A stretch of 29,483 nt of DNA from Anaerolineaceae bacterium. Lineage in GTDB: Bacteria > Chloroflexota > Anaerolineae > Anaerolineales > Villigracilaceae. Each line of letters begins with the position of its first letter. Positions within the stretch are counted from its first letter, which is position 1. Location of the stretch: NCBI GenBank assembly GCA_009885445.1, contig VFKQ01000151.1, positions 1-29,483 on the forward strand. Reading direction: 5' to 3'. Below are positions 22,923-29,483 of this stretch, one piece after another. The notes under the pieces are model-generated. The model was not told the origin of the DNA. It saw only the letters and a list, made by a program, of their open reading frames with translations, and did no database searches. A program made the position numbers and the translations under genes.

Positions 22923-22982
22923 ACACGTAAACAAGTAAACAAGTAGACACGTAGACACGTAAACAAGTAAACAGGTAAACAA
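22903..22982 (+). repeat. Ten tandem 8-bp units, GTARACAN
   Basis: The units are GTAGACAG, GTAAACAA, GTAGACAC and variants, ten in a row without gaps. Position 4 varies between A and G and position 8 between A, C and G. The minus strand reads as the artefact CLLVYLFTCLLVYL. Two more degenerate units (GTAGATAA, GTAAGCAG) lie at 23139-23154. A slippage-prone array that forms the 3' end of the methyltransferase gene. Confidence 0.85.
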
Positions 22983-23012
22983 GTACTAGCCACCTGACAC
23001 TTTCGAATCAAG

Positions 23013-23100
23013 TGGTGGTCGAGTAGCCCCGAGGTACTCCGAGGGGCGTATCGAGACCTCGTTTACGGCCAGTTTCGCGGTTCGGTGGTCTCGACCACCA
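23013..23100. repeat. Long palindromic repeat TGGTGGTCGAG ... CTCGACCACCA
   Basis: The arms 23013-23023 and 23090-23100 are perfect complements. Inside, GCCCC and GGGGC flank a CCGAGGTACTCCGAGG direct repeat, and TATCGAGACC precedes a further loop. GGTGGTCGAGTAGC...GTATCGAGACC is a dispersed repeat I recognise from several phyla. It has no coding capacity. Confidence 0.7.
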
Positions 23101-23138
23101 ATTTATTTTCGGAGCAAACTGTCGGGTCTCTCGAACAA

Positions 23139-23176
23139 GTAGATAAGTAAGCAGGTTTGTATACGTGTATACCTGC
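23139..23176. repeat. Second cluster of 8-bp units running into an AT-rich palindrome
   Basis: GTAGATAA and GTAAGCAG are followed by GCAGGTTTGTATAC, GT, then GTATACCTGC, an imperfect palindrome ending 26 bases before the next start codon. It may bind a regulator or be debris of the array at 22903. Confidence 0.4.
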
Positions 23177-23201
23177 CCCTCTTCCCAAAAAGGCATCCAC
23201 C

Positions 23202-25220
23202 ATGACCGAACGCCTCCTCAGCCTCCTCCCTCTCCTCGCTATCCTCGGCCTCTCGGCACTCGGCGGCTGGATGCTCGCCGCCAGCCTCTTCCGCCTGCGC
23301 CGCAGCGAGGTCGCCTTTGTCGGTTTTGGGCTGGGTCTCTTCACGCAAAACTGGCTGTTCAACATTTTCGCGCACTGGTTTGCATTCACCACCTCCGCGT
23401 GGCTCGCCGCAATCATCGTCCTCCTCTCCGGCGCACTCGCCGCGTGGCACCTCGCACCTCGCACCTCGCATCCCGCATCCCGCATCCCTGAAATCTGGCG
23501 CCTCATCCGTGACACCCTCCCTTTGTGGATTCTCTTCGCCCTGCTCGCCTACATTTTCTACAGCACCGGTCGCGGCCTCGGCCTCTTCGACGATTACCAA
23601 AACCTGCCCACCATCTCGCTCATGGCCGCCGGCGACATCCCGCCGCACTTCGCCCTCGACCCCTCCCTGCCCTTCGGCTACCATTATTTCTTCCTCCTGC
23701 TGGCCGCGCAATTCATGCGCCTCGGCGATACATTTCCATGGATTGCATTGGACGCCGCCCACGCGCTGACAATTTCCCTCACCCTCGTTCTCACCGCGCT
23801 GTGGGCGGGTCGGGTCACGAACAGCCGCATCGCCGCCCTCTGCGCCGCGCTCATCGTCGCCTTCGCCAGTGGCACGCGCTGGATGTTGTTGCTGTTACCG
23901 GCGAAGCTCGTCGAAATAATTTCGAGTCACATCACGCTCATCGGCTCCTCCAGCCTCATCGCGGGTGACCTCGCCCACGCACTCTTGTTGCCGTGGAGAA
24001 TCGAAGGCGCCGGACCGATGCCCTTCCCATTCGCGTTCACCAGCGGAGTCAACCCGCCGCTGATCATGTCATACGGCGGCAGTGGCGCGGCGGGCGGAAT
24101 CATTTTGCTCGTCTTATTAATTACCGCCCCGCGCTGGCGGCATTGGGCGGCCGTCATCCCGACCACAATTCTGCTGGCCGCCTATTCCCTGGCCAACGAC
24201 TCGGGCTACGGAATCTTTGGGCTGGGATTGTTATTCACCGCCCTCGTTTGGGCCGTCACGCATCGCTCGCTAAAACTACCGCGGACATTGTGGCTCTGGC
24301 TTGGCGCGGCGGCGCTTTCGGCGTTGTTCGCCGTTTTGCAGGGCGGCATGTTCACGGAATTAATCCGCTCAATATTTAGTAAACAGGAATCTTATTTTCA
24401 TCTTAGTGGCTCGGCCGTCTTTCCGCCAGTGGTGGTCTCGGGACATTTCGGTGTGCTTTCGTTGGGCAATCCCTCTCAGGCGCTGGTGGCTTTACTCGAA
24501 ATGGGTGCGCTGATTTTTCTATTGCCGCTGGTCATCTGGCTGACGCGAAAAACGTTTCGGCGCGGACGCTGGTACGAGACGGCCCTGCTCGCCACTGCCA
24601 CGCTCGGTTTGCCCGCTTCGTTCATCGTCATGGATGGCGAAATGCTGACCGCCAGCGCGCGCCTGATGGGCGGCCTGTTCTTCGTCACCACTTTATATGC
24701 AGTTCCGCTTTTATGGTTTTGGGCGCGCCGTCGCAGTGAAACCTGGAAGACGGGCCTGGTCGCAGTGGGCGCTATGTCCATGCTCTCAGGCCTGCTGTTG
24801 TTTGGCACATCATTGATTGCCGCACAGAAACCTGTGCTGGCGCCCTTCCTCAATCAGATAGATGCGCAGGTGGCCGCCGAGTATTGGAATCAACTTCCGC
24901 CGAACGCGCTGGTCTTCGACTTTTATCCGCCGCGTGCGCCGACTCTCTTTGGTCGCTTCACCGCCTCCTCGCGGACCTGGTATGTGCCCAGCCCCGAGTG
25001 GGAAGCGCTCGCTCGAGACCCCAGCCCGCCGCGGCTGAGCACGAACGGATTCGATTATGTCTACATCGACTCGGATCAGTGGTCCCGTCTCAGCGACGAG
25101 GCGCGCGCGGCGTTTCAGTCGGCGTGTGTGAAAGTCGTCGCTAAATATGAAGGCATCCACAGCGAGGAAGATTACACAAAAGATTTTCGTCTGCTTTTGG
25201 ATATTCGCGGTTGCAAATAA
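23202..25220 (+). CDS. Polytopic membrane protein, GT-C-like
   Basis: The 672-residue product has a hydrophobic N-terminus (LLSLLPLLAILGLSALGGWM) and about 12 to 14 membrane segments up to residue 560. A soluble C-terminal part carries VFDFYPPRAPTLFGRF and FDYVYIDSDQW. The first long loop, GLFDDYQNLPTISLMAAGDI, has paired aspartates like the catalytic loop of GT-C enzymes. Large proteins of this build in Anaerolineae are usually annotated only as membrane proteins. I infer a sugar-transfer role from its place in the locus. The ATG at 23202 has a weak AAGG eight bases upstream; the frame before it falls in repeats. It ends at a strong terminator. Confidence 0.75.
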   Translation: MTERLLSLLPLLAILGLSALGGWMLAASLFRLRRSEVAFVGFGLGLFTQNWLFNIFAHWFAFTTSAWLAAIIVLLSGALAAWHLAPRTSHPASRIPEIWRLIRDTLPLWILFALLAYIFYSTGRGLGLFDDYQNLPTISLMAAGDIPPHFALDPSLPFGYHYFFLLLAAQFMRLGDTFPWIALDAAHALTISLTLVLTALWAGRVTNSRIAALCAALIVAFASGTRWMLLLLPAKLVEIISSHITLIGSSSLIAGDLAHALLLPWRIEGAGPMPFPFAFTSGVNPPLIMSYGGSGAAGGIILLVLLITAPRWRHWAAVIPTTILLAAYSLANDSGYGIFGLGLLFTALVWAVTHRSLKLPRTLWLWLGAAALSALFAVLQGGMFTELIRSIFSKQESYFHLSGSAVFPPVVVSGHFGVLSLGNPSQALVALLEMGALIFLLPLVIWLTRKTFRRGRWYETALLATATLGLPASFIVMDGEMLTASARLMGGLFFVTTLYAVPLLWFWARRRSETWKTGLVAVGAMSMLSGLLLFGTSLIAAQKPVLAPFLNQIDAQVAAEYWNQLPPNALVFDFYPPRAPTLFGRFTASSRTWYVPSPEWEALARDPSPPRLSTNGFDYVYIDSDQWSRLSDEARAAFQSACVKVVAKYEGIHSEEDYTKDFRLLLDIRGCK

Positions 25221-25258
25221 AAACAAGAGCCGTTCCTGCGCAGGAACGGCTCTTGTTT
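25221..25258. terminator. Bidirectional rho-independent terminator
   Basis: AAACAAGAGCCGTTCCTG (25221-25238) and its exact complement (25241-25258) around CG form an 18-base-pair palindrome with A and T runs at the ends. It starts at the stop of the plus-strand gene and touches the stop of the convergent minus-strand gene, so it serves both. Confidence 0.92.
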
Positions 25259-25902
25259 TATTCTTTGATGAAGTGCCCCACTTCATACAGCGGCCCGGCA
25301 ATAGACATTAACTGCCGCACGCGCACTTTTTGAAAAAGCTTGCCTGCCGCGGCCGCAATTTCTTTTTCGGTGGAGAAATGCAAGCGGCGGATATCGTAAC
25401 CCAGCAAGCTAAAGGTCGTAGCCATCAACGGGCGTTCGACCGGCGAGCCATACACCATCTGCCCGCCGGGTTTCAGCACGCGACGCACTTCGTGGTAGGC
25501 CTGTTCCAGCTCGAGGGGTTTTAGATGTTCAAGAATACTGACCAGTAAAACTGTGTCGAAGGAATTATCAGCGTAGGGCATCTTGAGCACATCGCCCTGA
25601 CGAAGATGGGTCTGAATGCCGATGCCTGCAAAGAATGTTTGAATGCCATCAGTGTCGGCTGTCAGGTCGAGGCCGTGGATTTCTTTGTAAACATCATCCA
25701 GATTGAGGAATGACAGGCCCGTGCCAAAGCCGATCTCGAGCACGCTTTGTCCGCCCTTGCATTCTTCAAGGCACATCTCAACGCGGCGGCGATACAACCT
25801 GCCTATGAGCGGCCAATAATAAAAGCGAATGGGGTCATCGTGATTCACGCCGCGATACTGGCTCAGCGGCAACATCTTCAAACGAAGCACATGCTCTGAC
25901 AT
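25258..25902 (-). CDS. SAM-dependent methyltransferase (Methyltransf_11 type)
   Basis: The 214-residue product has motif I VLEIGFGTGLSFLNL (about 54-68), an acidic residue in IHGLDLTAD, DVLKMPYADNSFDTVLLVSI for motif IV, and RRVLKPGGQMVYGSP for the post-motif strand. The order is that of class I enzymes. AGGAG five bases before the ATG fixes the start. It follows the next methyltransferase gene after 8 bases and is the last gene of the minus-strand group. The substrate is unknown; a glycan or lipid intermediate is likely from context. Confidence 0.85.
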   Translation of the reverse strand: MSEHVLRLKMLPLSQYRGVNHDDPIRFYYWPLIGRLYRRRVEMCLEECKGGQSVLEIGFGTGLSFLNLDDVYKEIHGLDLTADTDGIQTFFAGIGIQTHLRQGDVLKMPYADNSFDTVLLVSILEHLKPLELEQAYHEVRRVLKPGGQMVYGSPVERPLMATTFSLLGYDIRRLHFSTEKEIAAAAGKLFQKVRVRQLMSIAGPLYEVGHFIKE

Positions 25903-25910
25903 AAATTCTC

Positions 25911-26648
25911 CTAAAGCGGACGACGGGCGCGGATATATAACGAACCCGCAATTTCGTTTACCAGCGGCAGTCTTTCGAGAAGCGCGCCGGCTTTTTCAAC
26001 AAACGACATCATGTTTGGGTGCGTGAGTGGGTGCAACCAATCCAGCGGCGTAATCTCAATTTCGCTGAAGCCCGCTTCACGCAGGAGCGAGCGCATCTGC
26101 CAGCGAAAGAAAGCCGTCTCGTCCGGCGAGTCGCCCAGGCGCTCTTTAATCCACGGGACGTTTTTCTGTGCCATCACCTGTGGGTTGAGCATGTTGGGTT
26201 CGCCGAAGGCAATCACTCCGCCGGGTTTGAGCAAGGCAAAGATATGCGCCAATGCCGGGCGGATTTCGAGATGGTGCAAGACCGAGGAGCCAACCACTGC
26301 ATCAAATGGCTGATCTATGGGGAGTTCTTCAAAGGGCGCACAAACCAGATTCACATTTTGCGGCAGGCCGCGTTCCCGCGTCACATCCAGCAACTCCTCT
26401 GAAATATCCACAGCGGTCACCTGCGCGCCGGTGACCGCAAAATATTGAGTGAAGATGCCCGTGCCACAGCCGATTTCAAGAACACGGCTGTGGGAAGTTA
26501 AAGAGGCGGCTTGCACGATCCAACGCGCGCGGCGCGCGGCGCGCACTCTGCCAGCCGGCGAACCCCAACCCCAAATTGATTCGGCTCCGCTGACCAGTAA
26601 TTTTTTGCCGTGCGCAATTTCATTTTCAGCGCGGTTATTCTTTGCCAT
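25911..26648 (-). CDS. SAM-dependent methyltransferase
   Basis: The 245-residue product has motif I VLEIGCGTGIFTQYF (about 55-69), VTAVDISEELLDVTRERG for motif II, FDAVVGSSVLHHLEIRPALA for motif IV and LLKPGGVIAFGEPNMLNPQV after it. The HHLE element and the GEPN loop are common in O-methyltransferases of the UbiE/COQ5-like superfamily. Two ATGs are adjacent (26651 and 26648); AGGA six bases from the second favours it. It sits 16 bases behind the fusion gene and 8 before the next methyltransferase gene, so all three should share one transcript. Confidence 0.85.
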   Translation of the reverse strand: MAKNNRAENEIAHGKKLLVSGAESIWGWGSPAGRVRAARRARWIVQAASLTSHSRVLEIGCGTGIFTQYFAVTGAQVTAVDISEELLDVTRERGLPQNVNLVCAPFEELPIDQPFDAVVGSSVLHHLEIRPALAHIFALLKPGGVIAFGEPNMLNPQVMAQKNVPWIKERLGDSPDETAFFRWQMRSLLREAGFSEIEITPLDWLHPLTHPNMMSFVEKAGALLERLPLVNEIAGSLYIRARRPL

Positions 26649-26664
26649 CATTATTCCTGTTGGG

Positions 26665-28089
26665 TTAAACAAATTTAATCCGCCGCGCGGCATACAAAAC
26701 CATGCGCATCAGCAACATGCCGTGCTTCCAGCGCGAAATATTCGTCGTGCCATAGGTGCGTTCGCGATAACGAATCGGGACATCCACAATTTTGAGATTA
26801 TGTTTCGCCGCGCCGAAGATTAAGTCAAAATCGCCGAAGGGGTCGAAGTCGCCAAAGTAGGCGCGGTTGGCGGCGATGCTTTCGTAATCACTGCGGCGTA
26901 AAACTTTGGTGCCGCATAATGTATCTTTGATAGATTGCCCCAGCAAAAAGGTGAAAGCCAGGCTGAAGAATTTATTACCCAAAAAATTCAAGCCTTGCAT
27001 GGCCATTTTTTCCATCGGGTAGACGAGACGAACTCCGTTGATAAATTCGCCGCGTCCCGAGGCCAGCGCTTCGTAAAAACGCGGCAGGTCTTCGGGCGGC
27101 ACAGTTAAGTCCGCGTCGAGAATCATTAACACGTCGCCCGTCGCGGCGGCAAAACCCACGCGCACTGCGTCGCCTTTGCCGGTGCCCGTCTGGCGCAACA
27201 AGCGACTCGGCGTTTCGGGATGCGCGGCCATCTCGCGCTCAATCGTCGCATACGTGTCGTCGCGCGAGCCGCCCTCCACAAAAATCAATTCGGTCGAGCG
27301 TCCCATTTTGGGCGTGCGCTCAAAGATGGCTTGGATGTTTCCCGATTCATTGCGCGCGGGCACGATGACCGAGACACTTAATTCTTCGGCCTGCAAAACG
27401 TGTGGGCGCGCCACAATAAAATTTGAAAGCGCCAGTTCATCAAACAACGGCAGGCGCACCACGAAGCGATTAAAGAATCTTTCGACCCAGGGCAGTGGCA
27501 GGGGCAATAAAATTTCGCGCCAATGACGAATCGTTTCGAAGCCCGCCAGATGCAACATGCCGCGCACATCGTCGGGGGTCAGCCAATTTTGGTCGAGCAG
27601 GGGCGAGGCCAGTTTTATTTTTTGCGCCAGGCCCAAGGTCATTTGCCACAGGTTGCTGTAAAAATTTAAAATCACGCGCGTGCGCGGCGCGCATAAACGA
27701 TGCACCTCTTCCAAAACCGTTTGCACATCCCAAACGTCGTTGACCAAATCAGACAGGATGATCACGTCGAACGGCCCCTCCAGCGACGACAGATCGTGCG
27801 CATCAGCGCGGACAAATGTCAGCGCGTCCTGTCCGCGCGTTGAGCGGGTCAGCATTTCAGGAGCGAAGTCCACGCCCGTGCCGTGTGACGGGGCCAGCGC
27901 GGCGAGCAGGTCCCCGAAGCCAGAACCCACTTCGAGCACGCGCTGACCCGGGCTGACCAGGAAGCGATACACCTCGACGAGTCGACGATGATAGGCGCCG
28001 CCGAGTCCGTTCCAATTGTCGCGCAGTTTGGCAACAGAGTCCCAGTGGGCGATGCGGGTTTGCTGATAGGTGGTTGAGGCTGAGTCCAT
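26665..28089 (-). CDS. Fused methyltransferase and family 2 glycosyltransferase
   Basis: The 474-residue product joins two enzymes. Residues about 1-228 are a class I SAM methyltransferase (VLEVGSGFGDLLAAL at 51-65; GVDF; FDVIILSDLVNDVWD). Residues about 237-470 are a GT2 domain like dolichol- or polyprenyl-phosphate mannose synthases: VSVIVPARNESGNI, LIFVEGGSRDDT, GKGDAVRVGFAAATGDVLMI, LDADLTVPPEDL (the DAD metal site), and C-terminal FDLIFGAAKH and VPIRYRERTYGTTNISRW. The last part lacks the two-helix anchor of many such enzymes. GT2 members of this type load sugars onto polyprenyl phosphate, which would supply the GT-C proteins nearby. TACAAT seven bases before the chosen ATG suggests a leaderless start. 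An ATG three codons earlier overlaps that box. Confidence 0.9.
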   Translation of the reverse strand: MDSASTTYQQTRIAHWDSVAKLRDNWNGLGGAYHRRLVEVYRFLVSPGQRVLEVGSGFGDLLAALAPSHGTGVDFAPEMLTRSTRGQDALTFVRADAHDLSSLEGPFDVIILSDLVNDVWDVQTVLEEVHRLCAPRTRVILNFYSNLWQMTLGLAQKIKLASPLLDQNWLTPDDVRGMLHLAGFETIRHWREILLPLPLPWVERFFNRFVVRLPLFDELALSNFIVARPHVLQAEELSVSVIVPARNESGNIQAIFERTPKMGRSTELIFVEGGSRDDTYATIEREMAAHPETPSRLLRQTGTGKGDAVRVGFAAATGDVLMILDADLTVPPEDLPRFYEALASGRGEFINGVRLVYPMEKMAMQGLNFLGNKFFSLAFTFLLGQSIKDTLCGTKVLRRSDYESIAANRAYFGDFDPFGDFDLIFGAAKHNLKIVDVPIRYRERTYGTTNISRWKHGMLLMRMVLYAARRIKFV

Positions 28090-28096
28090 GGGGCGC

Positions 28097-28102
28097 ATTG
28101 TA
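28097..28102 (-). promoter_or_regulatory. -10 box placed for a leaderless transcript of the fusion gene
   Basis: TACAAT on the minus strand, seven bases before the ATG at 28089, with no Shine-Dalgarno sequence. Confidence 0.5.
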
Positions 28103-28141
28103 CGATTGAAGACGCGAAATGGAAAGGCCGAAAGCGTGTGG

Positions 28142-28147
28142 TAATAT
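28142..28147 (+). promoter_or_regulatory. Possible -10 box of the GT-C gene at 28161
   Basis: TAATAT 13 bases before the ATG, in the 71-base divergent gap. The -35 is weak; the leader would be about 7 bases. Confidence 0.35.
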
Positions 28148-28160
28148 TTCGACAGACAAA

Positions 28161-29483
28161 ATGCAACCCATCGAATTAAAACAAAACTTGATTTTGCAAA
28201 TTGCAAAACTCGGCGGCCTTGCAACGCTCATCGCAGGGACGCTGGCGAATCCGTTTGTCGCCGACACCAGCCGCGACAGCGGAATCTTTTTATATATTGG
28301 CGCGTTGATTCTCAAAGGCAAAATGCCGTACGTGGCCGCGTGGGAAAATAAAGGCCCGCTGATTTTTTACATCAACGCCCTCGGCCTTTCTCTGACAGAC
28401 GGCTCACGCTGGGGCATCTGGCTGATGGAATTTATTTTTTTGTTTGCCGCCGGTTGGTTTTTCTACAAGCTGACAAAAAACCTGCTCGGCGATCTCGCTT
28501 CGATTTTCGGCACCTTCGTCTGGATTCTCGCCGCTGGAAATGTTTTGCAAGGTGGAAATTTATCTGAAGAGTATGCAATTCCATTTACTTTGGCCGCGGC
28601 ATGGTTTTATTGGAAAAGCATTGAGTCTCCGCAAAGAAAACTTTATCCGATTTTGGTCGGCCTCACGCTGGGACTCAATATCCTCCTGCGCCCGAACAAC
28701 ATTGGGATGCATCTCGCCATTGTGATCGCCTTCGCGTTGCAAGCATTCTTTGCGCGCGAGTTCGGTCTACTGTTGAAACGGGCGCTCTTCGTTATCGAGG
28801 GACTCGCACTCGTACTCGTGCCTGTCCTGCTCTACTTCGCGGCGCGTGGCGCATTGACCGAGATGTACAAAGTGGCGGTCCTGTTCAACCTGCAATACAG
28901 CGACTCGCTGAGTCTCGCGCGCGTATTCGGCGGAATTGTCGATGGCGCACTCGGCGTGGGCCTGCCTTTGGTTTTCGTCTCTATGCTCGGCTATCTCTTC
29001 GCACTGACAGATTTTTTACGCGGCACTTCCCCCTCGCGCGGATTCATCCTTTTGCTTCTGCTCGGCTGGCCCATCGAAGCCGCGCTGAGCACACTCTCGG
29101 GGCGCAACTATCCGCACTATTTTATTTTGTGGGCGCCGCACATGGGATTGTTGACGGCTTATCTGGTTTACAAAATTTCCAAACTGTTTCAATTCCGCTT
29201 TGAAAAATATGCCGCGCCGATTCTATTGGCAGGTCTGTTGATTTTTGGATTCGTCACGCAAACGACCTGGCAGAATTACGCGGACACTTTCACAACTTGG
29301 CGCACAAATCCCACGCCGCACATGAATCAGCATTCGTCGCTCGCGGACTATATCCGCGAAAATACCGCTCCCGAAGACAAAGTGCTCATCTGGGGCTTTC
29401 GTCCCATTTTATATTTTTCCGCACAACGCGAAGCGCCCGCGTCCTTTTTGCCCTATCCACTCATCCACGTGGACACGCCGCTC
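28161..29483 (+). CDS. GT-C family (GT39/PMT-like) membrane glycosyltransferase, cut by the window end
   Basis: The frame is open for 441 codons to the last base of the window. The product starts MQPIELKQNLILQIAKLGGL. The first loop reads VADTSRDSGIFLYIGALILK and MPYVAAWENKGPLIFYINAL, which is the signature of GT39-type enzymes: D-x-G, then G-x-x-PY, W, K and P-x-I before the next helix. About ten membrane segments follow, and a soluble part begins near residue 400 (YIRENTAPEDKVLIWGFRPI), as in related proteins. These enzymes take sugar from polyprenyl phosphate and act outside the membrane. It is divergent from the GT2 fusion gene, which could make such a donor. Confidence 0.85.
   Translation, partial: MQPIELKQNLILQIAKLGGLATLIAGTLANPFVADTSRDSGIFLYIGALILKGKMPYVAAWENKGPLIFYINALGLSLTDGSRWGIWLMEFIFLFAAGWFFYKLTKNLLGDLASIFGTFVWILAAGNVLQGGNLSEEYAIPFTLAAAWFYWKSIESPQRKLYPILVGLTLGLNILLRPNNIGMHLAIVIAFALQAFFAREFGLLLKRALFVIEGLALVLVPVLLYFAARGALTEMYKVAVLFNLQYSDSLSLARVFGGIVDGALGVGLPLVFVSMLGYLFALTDFLRGTSPSRGFILLLLLGWPIEAALSTLSGRNYPHYFILWAPHMGLLTAYLVYKISKLFQFRFEKYAAPILLAGLLIFGFVTQTTWQNYADTFTTWRTNPTPHMNQHSSLADYIRENTAPEDKVLIWGFRPILYFSAQREAPASFLPYPLIHVDTPL

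Noticed and set aside
22903..22982. CRISPR array
   Set aside because: Units are 8 bp and contiguous, with no spacers and no cas genes.
22704..22982. Minus-strand frame reading CLLVYLFTCLLVYL
   Set aside because: It is only the translation of the tandem array plus the antisense of the methyltransferase gene.

Overview
The window looks like a chromosome segment of a Chloroflexota bacterium, most probably of the Anaerolineae type. The reasons are a long WD40 protein with a tail seen in that group, a 59-residue acidic protein of a kind I associate with that phylum, many large GT-C-like membrane proteins, and numerous short dispersed palindromes. This is inferred from gene content, since no rRNA or tRNA gene is present. 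The code is standard (TAA, TAG and TGA all end genes). I see no prophage, CRISPR array or plasmid backbone.

Layout. (1) 47-1678, minus strand: a tandem duplication of a secreted domain. One copy is a lipoprotein; the other is fused to an M23 peptidase that stops early at an in-frame TGA. (2) 1778-2002, minus: a stand-alone LuxR-type DNA-binding domain with a good promoter. (3) 2382-4868, minus: a ClpC-type AAA+ unfoldase, with a terminator downstream and two copies of a perfect 7-1-7 palindrome between promoter and start. (4) 5217-8483, minus: a 1088-residue protein joining a cyclic-nucleotide-binding domain, a TIR domain, one membrane segment and 14 WD40 repeats. It is the most interesting gene here. 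(5) 8866-11550, plus: an OafA-type acyltransferase, a GNAT acetyltransferase and a small holin-4 family membrane protein. (6) 15517-11750, minus: ruvA, an AI-2E family transporter, the 59-residue acidic protein and a large membrane protein, probably one operon. (7) 15540-16185: a graveyard of mobile-element debris, with a transposase tail, nested inverted repeats and the second copy of a 130-bp foldback element. (8) 16229-25220, plus: sulfotransferase, flippase, beta-propeller, GT-C-like protein, methyltransferase and GT-C-like protein. (9) 28089-25258, minus: a methyltransferase/GT2 fusion and two methyltransferases. (10) 28161 to the window end, plus: a GT-C glycosyltransferase cut by the edge.

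Regions 8 to 10 together look like a locus for making, modifying (sulfate and methyl groups) and exporting a cell-surface glycan. The OafA and GNAT genes could add acyl groups to the same kind of product, but they lie 5 kb away.

Two sequence-level themes recur. Several genes have a TATAAT-like box 6 to 9 bases before their ATG and no Shine-Dalgarno sequence, so their transcripts are probably leaderless. Most intergenic gaps carry a short dispersed repeat or palindrome from one of several families; two copies of a 128-130 bp foldback element sit just upstream of two of the apparently leaderless genes.
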